This document shows, one piece after another, positions 6,290-13,958 of a stretch of DNA of 16,592 bases. The notes under the pieces are model-generated. The model ran no database searches and had not been told where the DNA came from. It saw only the letters and a program-made list of their open reading frames with translations. This stretch comes from an uncultured Gammaproteobacteria bacterium (GTDB taxonomy: Bacteria; Pseudomonadota; Gammaproteobacteria; Steroidobacterales; JABDMI01): NCBI GenBank assembly GCA_938039225.1, contig CALHVH010000237.1, positions 1 through 16,592 on the forward strand. The letters are read 5' to 3'. A program made the translations under genes and the position numbers. Numbering within the stretch: position 1 is the stretch's first letter; each line of letters starts with the position of its first letter.

Positions 6290-6312
6290 AAATGCTTTTA
6301 CTCAAGCATTTT
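6290..6312 (+). terminator. Weak terminator-like hairpin before the first GGDEF-EAL gene
   Basis: AAATGCTT and AAGCATTT pair around a 6-nt loop, and only a short T-stretch follows. It could be the true intrinsic terminator for the isomerase transcript, about 140 bp after its stop. The stem is AT-rich and weak. Confidence 0.35.
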
Positions 6313-6315
6313 CCG

Positions 6316-6341
6316 TATAATTATGTTAAAAAGAATATAAT
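6316..6341 (+). promoter_or_regulatory. Probable promoter region of the GAF/PAS GGDEF-EAL gene
   Basis: Two perfect TATAAT hexamers lie at 6316-6321 and 6336-6341, 60-85 bp before the ATG at 6401. Neither has a good -35 at the right spacing, and the surroundings are very AT-rich. Confidence 0.35.
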
Positions 6342-6400
6342 CAAGTGCTTCTGAATAGATCACAGAAAACACCATCTTATAAAAAAGCCAAAAAACTTAT

Positions 6401-9400
6401 ATGAGTGAAATTGAGCAAAAAGGTACAGGAAGCGTAATACGAGATAAACAGCTGGAACAAGTTGTTTACGACATATCTCGTAACGGCATGCTTTGGGAAA
6501 ATAAACAACAATTTTTCTTGCGTCAAATTTGTAAGACTGTCAGTCAAACTCTTAATATTGAACGAGTAAGTGTTTGGTTATTCAAACAGAACTTTCAATC
6601 CTTAAAACAAATTAATCTTTTTACGGCTTCTCTAAACCAACACTCTAATGGCCTTACTCTAAAAATGAGTAATTTCCCCAACTATCTTGCTGCACTACAA
6701 AAAAAACCCAAAATAATTGCAGAAAATGCTCATCTAAATTCTGAACTTAATGATCTATCAACAAGTTATTTACAACCACTTAAAATAGCGGCTAAGTTTG
6801 ACACGTGTTTATTTAAAACCGGCAAATTAACTGGAATCTTGAGTGCCGAACAGTTGCATAGCTCCAAGCAATGGACAAATGTTGAAGAAAAATTTCTACG
6901 TTCAATTGCCGATTTAATCTCGCAAAGACTGTTATACGAAGATATAAAAACCAACTCACAAATCAATGACGACATTTTCGAATTTGAGTCAGCAATAAAT
7001 AATTCTAAAGTTCTATGCATCATCATTACCGACAGTAAGGGTATTATCCAAAAAGTAAATCAAACGGGCCAAAAGTTACTGGATTATTCGGAACGCAATT
7101 TAATCGGTTTAAATTTTAGCGAGTTAGTGGTAACTCCAGTGAAAAAGATGAATAGCACTGGTGGAGAAAGTCGATCAGCAGACTTAACCGGTACATTTAA
7201 AAACCTACGTAGAATTGAACCAGAAACTATGCAGCAGTTAGCTGATAGTGAAGATTCAGATGAAAAACATAATTCTAATGAATATTTATTACGTACGAGC
7301 AGTGGTCAAACTCTGCCCGTAGCACTTAGTATTAGCAAACATAAATCGCTAGATGGTCAAAAGACAGGGTTCATATGCAGTGCTATTGATATCACAAAAC
7401 ATATTGATACACGCCGCGCTTTACAAGCCAAGGAAGAACGCTATAAACACGTTTTTAACGGCACCTCAGATGCTATATTTTTATTAAGAAACAACGTTAT
7501 TATAGATTGCAATGATGCCAGTTTAAATTTATTTCAATGTAAACGTGATGGTTTACTTAATCACAAAATAAAAATATTGTCACCGCAAACGCAAGCTGAT
7601 GGAAAAATTTCAAGCGAGCTTACCAACGAAAAAATCAAGCTTGCAATAGCCGGTAGAGTACAACGCTTTGAAATGCAAAAAAAGCGTTTTGATCAAAGCA
7701 TTTTTGAAGCCGAACTTACAATGACAAGAGTCGAAATTAATGAGGAAGCTTACTTATTAACGACTATTCATGATATTAGTAAACGAAAAAAATCAGAAAG
7801 AGAGCTAGAGAAATCACGTATAGAGGCCATAGAACATAACGCGAACCTTGCATTGGTAAATGAACTCTCCAATCAATTGCACAGTTCAATAACACAAGAT
7901 GATATCTATACAAAAACTCTCTCTGCACTGAGTAAAACAGCAAAAAACCCTCTTATTACCGTTTATACCGTTGAGCCTAACCCCGATCGTTTTGTGTTTA
8001 AAATGCATTCAGATCTATACGGCGTTGATTTAGATAAAATTAAAGAAATCCCAATTAATTCATCCTTTAATGGCTTGGCACTAGAAACAGGCAAGCCTCA
8101 ATACAGTCCTGACATTCGAAATGAAGCAAGAATTGATTCTTCAACAAAAGAAGTATTATTTGCGAATAAGGTCAAAGCGATTGTCAGCATTCCTTTAATC
8201 TATAAAGAGAAAAAAATTGGCGTAATAATTCTTTCTTATCCTGAAGTTTACCCACTCAGTTTAGATAACATTGAAACCTTATTTTCAATTTCAAAAGCAG
8301 TTTCCTTGGCTCTGGATAATGCAGATACGCGGTCCATGCTAGACCACCTAGCACATCACGACTCGCTAACTGGTTTAACTAATCGAGCGTATTTTCATAC
8401 GCAGTTTAAAGAACGTGTGTTAAATGATGGCTATTCAAGTGCCGTTTTATTTTTATTAGACTTAGACCGATTTAAAGAAATCAATGATACCTTAGGACAT
8501 TTTACCGGTGATAAGGTTTTACAAAAAATTGGGCCACGCCTAAACAATATAAAAAGTCCACACGAATTCGTAGTTAGTAGACTAGGTGGCGATGAATTTA
8601 CCATTCTGTTTTATGGCGTTAATACAAAAAAAGAAGCTCAAGTCATTGGTAATAAAATACTTTCGGTCTTACGTAAGCCTTTTATCATTGATGATTTAAC
8701 TTTGGAGCTTGATACCAGTGTTGGTATTGCTATGTTTCCTCAAGACGGCGTTGATAGTCACGCCCTATTACGTTCAGCCGATGTTGCTATGTACATGGCA
8801 AAAAAATTAGGTGGTGGCTATAGCTTCTATGATCAGGATAGCGATATTCACACACCAGAACGTTTAGCAATGATTGCTGAGATGGGAAGCTCAATAAATA
8901 GTGGACAACTATTTTTACATTATCAGCCTAAGATTAATATTATTACCAAAGAGATTATAGGCTTTGAGGCTCTTGCCCGTTGGGAACATCCAAAACTAGG
9001 CTTACTCGGTCCAAGCATGTTTGTGCCATTGATTGAGATGTCAAATTCTATTGACCAACTAACTGAAGAAGTATTACATCAAGCTTTATCACAACAAATG
9101 CAATGGCGTAAAAACGGTATGAACTACTCTGTTGCCGTTAATATCTCAGCCCGGAATTTAATCGACGACAGTTTAATCTTATTATTAGAAAAAATGTTAG
9201 CTTATTACGATACGCCGCCAGGCATGCTTGAATTAGAAATTACTGAAACGGCATTGATGCACGATGCTTACAGAGCGACTGATTTTTTAAAACAAATATC
9301 GGGGCTTGGAGTTTTACTTTCTATCGATGATTTTGGTACGGGTTATTCCTCTCTCTCTTATTTACAAAAACTACCCATCCACAAATTAAAATTAGATCGT

Positions 9401-9673
9401 GAATTCATTATGGGTATGCTGGACAATTATCAAGGCTCTAAAATAGTTGAAACCATTATTTCTTTAGCAAATACGCTTGAACTTCAAGTAGTAGCGGAAG
9501 GGGTAGAAGACCAAAAAACCTTAGATAAATTACGTGAAATGAACTGTGACCAAGCGCAGGGATATCATATCTGCAGACCTAATACCTGGGAAAACATTGA
9601 GCATTGGCTAAGACGCAATGACAGTAATTACAAAATTCCTGAAGACAGAGTAGATACAAGCACTGAAGACTAA
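6401..9673 (+). CDS. Soluble GAF-PAS-PAS-GAF-GGDEF-EAL c-di-GMP signalling protein
   Basis: This 1090-residue protein has no membrane segment and probably senses cytoplasmic signals. Visible domains are GAF (about 25-185), PAS (about 196-338, with an acidic, low-complexity insert at about 245-295), PAS (about 348-465), GAF (about 482-645), GGDEF (about 655-815) and EAL (about 830-1075). The cyclase signature GGDEF is intact at 729-733, with LDLDRF upstream. The RxxD inhibitory site that would end 5 residues before GGDEF is absent (PHEF instead). The EAL domain keeps EAL (856-858), VNISARN, EITE, DDFGTG (D976, D977), KLDREF, AEGVE and QAQGY, so phosphodiesterase activity is expected. Which activity dominates cannot be read from sequence. 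No strong Shine-Dalgarno precedes the ATG. It converges on a second GGDEF-EAL gene 56 bp away. Confidence 0.95.
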   Translation: MSEIEQKGTGSVIRDKQLEQVVYDISRNGMLWENKQQFFLRQICKTVSQTLNIERVSVWLFKQNFQSLKQINLFTASLNQHSNGLTLKMSNFPNYLAALQKKPKIIAENAHLNSELNDLSTSYLQPLKIAAKFDTCLFKTGKLTGILSAEQLHSSKQWTNVEEKFLRSIADLISQRLLYEDIKTNSQINDDIFEFESAINNSKVLCIIITDSKGIIQKVNQTGQKLLDYSERNLIGLNFSELVVTPVKKMNSTGGESRSADLTGTFKNLRRIEPETMQQLADSEDSDEKHNSNEYLLRTSSGQTLPVALSISKHKSLDGQKTGFICSAIDITKHIDTRRALQAKEERYKHVFNGTSDAIFLLRNNVIIDCNDASLNLFQCKRDGLLNHKIKILSPQTQADGKISSELTNEKIKLAIAGRVQRFEMQKKRFDQSIFEAELTMTRVEINEEAYLLTTIHDISKRKKSERELEKSRIEAIEHNANLALVNELSNQLHSSITQDDIYTKTLSALSKTAKNPLITVYTVEPNPDRFVFKMHSDLYGVDLDKIKEIPINSSFNGLALETGKPQYSPDIRNEARIDSSTKEVLFANKVKAIVSIPLIYKEKKIGVIILSYPEVYPLSLDNIETLFSISKAVSLALDNADTRSMLDHLAHHDSLTGLTNRAYFHTQFKERVLNDGYSSAVLFLLDLDRFKEINDTLGHFTGDKVLQKIGPRLNNIKSPHEFVVSRLGGDEFTILFYGVNTKKEAQVIGNKILSVLRKPFIIDDLTLELDTSVGIAMFPQDGVDSHALLRSADVAMYMAKKLGGGYSFYDQDSDIHTPERLAMIAEMGSSINSGQLFLHYQPKINIITKEIIGFEALARWEHPKLGLLGPSMFVPLIEMSNSIDQLTEEVLHQALSQQMQWRKNGMNYSVAVNISARNLIDDSLILLLEKMLAYYDTPPGMLELEITETALMHDAYRATDFLKQISGLGVLLSIDDFGTGYSSLSYLQKLPIHKLKLDREFIMGMLDNYQGSKIVETIISLANTLELQVVAEGVEDQKTLDKLREMNCDQAQGYHICRPNTWENIEHWLRRNDSNYKIPEDRVDTSTED

Positions 9674-9680
9674 TGTTGTT

Positions 9681-9708
9681 TATTACAGTGCATTAAAAAC
9701 TTGTAATA
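9681..9708. terminator. Weak inverted repeat between convergent GGDEF-EAL genes
   Basis: TATTACA and TGTAATA form a 7-bp stem with a 14-nt loop in the 56-bp gap between the two convergent stop codons. No T-run follows, and the stem is AT-rich. Position makes a terminator plausible, but the structure is weak. Confidence 0.25.
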
Positions 9709-9729
9709 GGAAAAGAGAAATCATGAGAA

Positions 9730-12642
9730 TCATGCACTCTGATTTGAAACAGAAACATCCTCAAAGGCATCTTTCAGAAAGACCTTACTGCTCATACTAT
9801 CTAGGTCTTGCCATTTTATCTCTGGTCCAGGACGAGCTAGTAAATAACCTTGTACACAGTCAATACCATAATTTTTCAGTACTTTAAGTTGATTAAGCGT
9901 TTCAACTCCTTCTGCAACCACATTAAAGTTTAGAGAATGCACCATAACGGCAATAGCTTCGATAATCGCTACATCATCTGAATTGATATCAATATCCTTA
10001 ACAAAGGATTTATCAATCTTAACGTAGTCCCATGGAAAGCGTTTTAAGTAGCTCAATGATGAATAACCTGTACCAAAATCATCCATAGATAGTTTCACAC
10101 CAAGCTGCTTCACTTCATTCAAGATTGCTCGTGCAATTAATTCATTTTGCATTACATTGGTTTCAGTGATTTCTAAAGTGAGGAACTTAGAATCTAAACC
10201 ACTCAGTGCCAGAGCTCTTTTAACACCAGCATTCAAACCGGATTCTCTTAATTGCATTGCGGAAACATTGACAGCAACCCAAGGCGTATAATTTTTCTTA
10301 TGCCAAGATTTTATGGTTGCCGTAGCTGATTCAATTAACCACTGCCCTACTTCTATGATCATTCCTGTGTCTTCAAGTAAGGGTACAAACTCTTCAGGAG
10401 AAATTTGACCATGCTCAGGATGATTCCATCGAAGTAAAGCTTCAAAGCCAAGAAGTTTACGACTGTCTTGTAAATCAATAATCGGCTGATAATAAATTTC
10501 TAATTCTTTACGCTCAAGCACATAACGTAGATCACTTATCAATTCGGCTTGCTTAACCACATTACCATGCATTTCCGCATTGAAAATAACATGACGTTTT
10601 TTACCATCGGCTTTGGCTCGATACATGGCAATATCAGCATCACGTAGCATCTCAGTCGCCTTGGTATAGTTTTTGGTACTAAGTGTAATACCAATACTAG
10701 CACTTACAAAAGACTCTCCATTGCCCACAGCAAATGGTTTCTCTAGGGCCAATTGAATGCTTTCAGCAATATCTTCTACTTGATTTATACCATTTACATC
10801 CTCAGCTAAAACAACAAACTCATCACCACCAAACCTAGCCAGAGTATCATTAGCTGAAAGATAAGTTTTAAGGCGCTTAGCCAGACTAATTAATAACTGA
10901 TCACCTGCCGGATGACCACGTGTATCATTAACCGTTTTGAAGCCATCTAAATCTAAAAACAATAAAGCACAAGTTTCTTGATTACGTCGCTTAGGTGTGT
11001 CTAAAAAGTGTTGCAAACGTTCAAGCAATAGATGCCTATTTGGTAATCCCGTTAATCGATCATGCATAGCATCATGCACTAATTGTTGTTCAGCCAATTT
11101 TTGGGCATCGATATCGGTTTGTGATCCTGACAAGCGTGTAGTTTTGCCCTTTCCATTCTCATCACTCGCTAAAGCTCGAAACAACACCCAGCGATAGTTA
11201 CCATTTTTGTGTAAAACTCGGTGCTCATTGACTAGGTACTTACCAGGTCGCATTTCGAATAAGGCAATATTTTGACGAAAGACTTGAATATCGTCGGGAT
11301 GCACATATTGAAAGTAGCTTTCAGGGTCGTCAGTGATTTCAGTATCATCATAGCCCAGCATAGATTTCCAACGCGGCGAAAAATACACACTATTTTTTAG
11401 CATATCCCAATCAAACAAACCATCGTTTGTACCACCTACGGCACGTGAATAGCGTTCCTCACTTATTCTGAGAGCCGCTTCACTTGATTCCAGTTCATCT
11501 CTAGATACGGTTGTACTTTCAAGACGTCCTGCCATTAGATTGAATTGTTCTGCTATTTGGCCTAGTTCATCCTTGCCTAATTCAGGTATTCGGTAATTCA
11601 AATCGCCCGCACCTAAGGCTTTAGCCCCCGCTACCAACTGCTTAGCCGGCTTACTAACACTACTGCTTAAAATATAAATGACTAATAAGGAAAGTAACAT
11701 TATAAAAGGTAACATCAAAGCCGCACCTGATTTAACTTTGGCAGAGGTATCTTCGGCAGATTGCATGGCAGTCTCAAGATGACCTTTAGCTAGAGTCAGC
11801 ATATTATCACTGAGCAATGTATCTAATTGGGCTCTGACTTCAACAAATGAAGCTAGGTCATGATTAGTTTCATCATCTAATGTAATAGCATGTTGAATGG
11901 CTTTATTGGTTTCAGTAAATAAGTTATTTAATTTACGAATTTGGATGGACTCAGGTTGGCTTTTAAACAAACCTTGGATATAAATTAAATTAACCGAGAA
12001 TTGCTCAGCTTCATCGGGGATTCTATCGCTAATAGCTGCTTGGCCTAAACGCAAATAGGCACCCATATCCTTACCCATTATTGCCAAACTATTTTTCATA
12101 TTTAACAGAATTCTACGCTTTGCTTCATTGGATTTTTTTGCACTTAGGCCATCAACTAACTCATCAATCAAATCAATAGTTAACTCAATTTGTTCATTAC
12201 TGGCTGCCGCACTGTTTTCTTGAGCAGGACGACGCTGCATCAAACTATTACCAACAATCCAATAATAATCATGCAAACTAGAAACTTGTACTGCAAAATC
12301 CTGTTCTTGTTGACTACTGGCTACATTTCTATATTGGGTTAAATACTTTTCAAAATCACTTTTGTAAGACAAAGCCTTGCTTTTGCTTTCGGGATCACCT
12401 GTACGTAGATAATTAAGTACTTCCAGACCTCCGCGAACAAGGCTAATCTCCATTTCATACGCTGCTGAACTAGTCGGTTGCTCTTGGGTAGCCACTCGTT
12501 CTAGCGCAGAGTCAGTTATGCTTAAAGCAAAATAAAAAGCCAAAATCATGAAAAAGCCTAAGACAAACAAGCTCCCAATTCCTAATAGAATTTTGGAACG
12601 CATTTGTAATTGCTTAAACCAATTAAAGAGTGATGCTTGCAT
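9730..12642 (-). CDS. Membrane HAMP-PAS-GGDEF-EAL c-di-GMP signalling sensor
   Basis: This 970-residue inner-membrane receptor has a membrane helix at about 17-41, a mostly helical periplasmic domain of about 265 residues (42-306) and a second helix at about 307-328. These are followed by HAMP (329-381), PAS (about 395-515), GGDEF (about 522-690) and EAL (about 700-945). The periplasmic part resembles no sensor domain I can name. GGDEF is intact at 605-609 with LDLDGF at 563-568. The RxxD inhibitory site is missing (SAND). The EAL domain keeps EAL (734-736), VNVSAMQL, EITE, DDFGTG (D854, D855), K875, E911 and Q931. Both activities are therefore possible. M14 is an alternative start just before the first helix, and no clear Shine-Dalgarno supports either. 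A candidate promoter lies at 12709-12737. Confidence 0.95.
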   Translation of the reverse strand: MQASLFNWFKQLQMRSKILLGIGSLFVLGFFMILAFYFALSITDSALERVATQEQPTSSAAYEMEISLVRGGLEVLNYLRTGDPESKSKALSYKSDFEKYLTQYRNVASSQQEQDFAVQVSSLHDYYWIVGNSLMQRRPAQENSAAASNEQIELTIDLIDELVDGLSAKKSNEAKRRILLNMKNSLAIMGKDMGAYLRLGQAAISDRIPDEAEQFSVNLIYIQGLFKSQPESIQIRKLNNLFTETNKAIQHAITLDDETNHDLASFVEVRAQLDTLLSDNMLTLAKGHLETAMQSAEDTSAKVKSGAALMLPFIMLLSLLVIYILSSSVSKPAKQLVAGAKALGAGDLNYRIPELGKDELGQIAEQFNLMAGRLESTTVSRDELESSEAALRISEERYSRAVGGTNDGLFDWDMLKNSVYFSPRWKSMLGYDDTEITDDPESYFQYVHPDDIQVFRQNIALFEMRPGKYLVNEHRVLHKNGNYRWVLFRALASDENGKGKTTRLSGSQTDIDAQKLAEQQLVHDAMHDRLTGLPNRHLLLERLQHFLDTPKRRNQETCALLFLDLDGFKTVNDTRGHPAGDQLLISLAKRLKTYLSANDTLARFGGDEFVVLAEDVNGINQVEDIAESIQLALEKPFAVGNGESFVSASIGITLSTKNYTKATEMLRDADIAMYRAKADGKKRHVIFNAEMHGNVVKQAELISDLRYVLERKELEIYYQPIIDLQDSRKLLGFEALLRWNHPEHGQISPEEFVPLLEDTGMIIEVGQWLIESATATIKSWHKKNYTPWVAVNVSAMQLRESGLNAGVKRALALSGLDSKFLTLEITETNVMQNELIARAILNEVKQLGVKLSMDDFGTGYSSLSYLKRFPWDYVKIDKSFVKDIDINSDDVAIIEAIAVMVHSLNFNVVAEGVETLNQLKVLKNYGIDCVQGYLLARPGPEIKWQDLDSMSSKVFLKDAFEDVSVSNQSA

Positions 12643-12708
12643 TATTTGATATAGATATGATTAAGGTACTTCTAACAGCTTATAGTAAACGTATTAATTA
12701 TTTTAGGA

Positions 12709-12737
12709 AATATACACTTTATGTGATGCTTATACAA
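12709..12737 (-). promoter_or_regulatory. Candidate promoter of the HAMP-PAS-GGDEF-EAL gene
   Basis: On the minus strand TTGTAT (12732-12737) and TATATT (12709-12714) are 17 bp apart, 66 bp before the start codon. The -35 is weak. An overlapping alternative pair is TTGATA (12741-12746) with CATAAA. No terminator separates prpF from this gene, so read-through is possible. Confidence 0.35.
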
Positions 12738-12770
12738 TTTTATCAATCCTTCTTCTAAGCAAAGAAAGCA

Positions 12771-13946
12771 TTAAGTCTCTGGGACGTATATATTCCCTTC
12801 CATCAAACGCCTTGCACTACGACTCATGATCGCTTTATTTGCAATCCAATGCCCATTTTCTTGCTGAACCTCAGCTCCAACTCGCAAAGTCCCAGATGGA
12901 TGACCAAATCTAAGCTCGGTGAGTACACCACCTCCAGCCGCTAGATTAACCAATGTACCCGGAACGGCAGCGGCTACACCGATTGCAACTGCAGCGGTTC
13001 CCATCATGGCATGATGCAATACGCCCATGGATAAGGCTCTAACCAATACATCAATATCATCGATATGAATTTCTTTACCGCTGGATGCGGTATAAGACTT
13101 AGCCGATGCGACAAACGCCACCTTAGGCGTGTGCTGACGACTGGCCGCTTCTTCAATCGAATCGATCAAGCCCATCTTGATTGCTCCATGAGCCCGAATG
13201 CTCTCAAACATAGCCAAGGCTTTAGAGTCAGAATTAATATCGGACTGTAATTCTGTGCCCGTGTAATTAATATCGGTGGCATTTAAGAATATAGTAGGAA
13301 TACCGGCATTAATCATGGTTACTTTAAAGCTGCCAATCCCAGGTACGTTTAAATCATCAACAATATTACCGGTTGGAAACATAGATCCATCTTTTGCTGC
13401 TGGATGCATAAATGCCACTTTTACTTCAGCCGCAGGAAAAGTTACGCCATCTAATTCAAAATCACCAGTCTCTTGTACTTGTCCATTGGTAATTGGTACT
13501 TGTGCAATAATGGTTTTATTTATGTTCACTTGCCAAATTCTAATCTCAGCAATTCCATTCTCTGGAATTCGACTCGCATCAACTAAACCATTGTTAATGG
13601 CAAATGAACCCACCGCAGCGCTTAAGTTGCCACAATTACCACTCCAGTCTATAAAAGCTTTATCAATAGAAACCTGACCAAATAAATAGTCCACATCGTG
13701 GTCCGCTTTTGAAGTCTTACTGACAATCACTGTCTTACTGGTACTTGATGTAGCACCACCCATTCCATCAGTCTGTTTACCGTATGGATCAGGACTACCA
13801 ATAACTCTAAGCAAAAAATTATCTCTGGCTTTTCCTGGAGTTTGAACCGCAATGGGTAAATCATTCAGCGAGAAAAATACTCCTTTGCTTGTACCGCCTC
13901 GCATATAAGTAGCCGGTACAGTTATTTGAGGTGCATATTTTGTCAT
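12771..13946 (-). CDS. prpF: 2-methylaconitate cis-trans isomerase
   Basis: PrpF converts the 2-methyl-trans-aconitate made by AcnD into the cis isomer in the 2-methylcitrate cycle of propionate breakdown. The 391-residue length is normal for the family. Characteristic motifs are YMRGGTSKGVFF (14-25), GSPDPYGKQTDGMGG (50-64), STSKTVIV with K71, and WSGNCGNLSAAVG with C105. K71 and C105 appear to correspond to the Lys and Cys placed in the active site of Shewanella PrpF. The C-terminal RFGHPSGTL is also typical. It starts 12 bp after acnD stops, with AGAAGG 5 nt before the ATG, so the two genes are one transcription unit and probably translationally linked. It is cytoplasmic. Confidence 0.96.
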   Translation of the reverse strand: MTKYAPQITVPATYMRGGTSKGVFFSLNDLPIAVQTPGKARDNFLLRVIGSPDPYGKQTDGMGGATSSTSKTVIVSKTSKADHDVDYLFGQVSIDKAFIDWSGNCGNLSAAVGSFAINNGLVDASRIPENGIAEIRIWQVNINKTIIAQVPITNGQVQETGDFELDGVTFPAAEVKVAFMHPAAKDGSMFPTGNIVDDLNVPGIGSFKVTMINAGIPTIFLNATDINYTGTELQSDINSDSKALAMFESIRAHGAIKMGLIDSIEEAASRQHTPKVAFVASAKSYTASSGKEIHIDDIDVLVRALSMGVLHHAMMGTAAVAIGVAAAVPGTLVNLAAGGGVLTELRFGHPSGTLRVGAEVQQENGHWIANKAIMSRSARRLMEGNIYVPET

Positions 13947-13958
13947 TTAAGCCTTCTT

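Noticed and set aside
13276..13677. Plus-strand open frame inside prpF
   Set aside because: It is antisense to conserved prpF sequence and is a by-product of its codon use.
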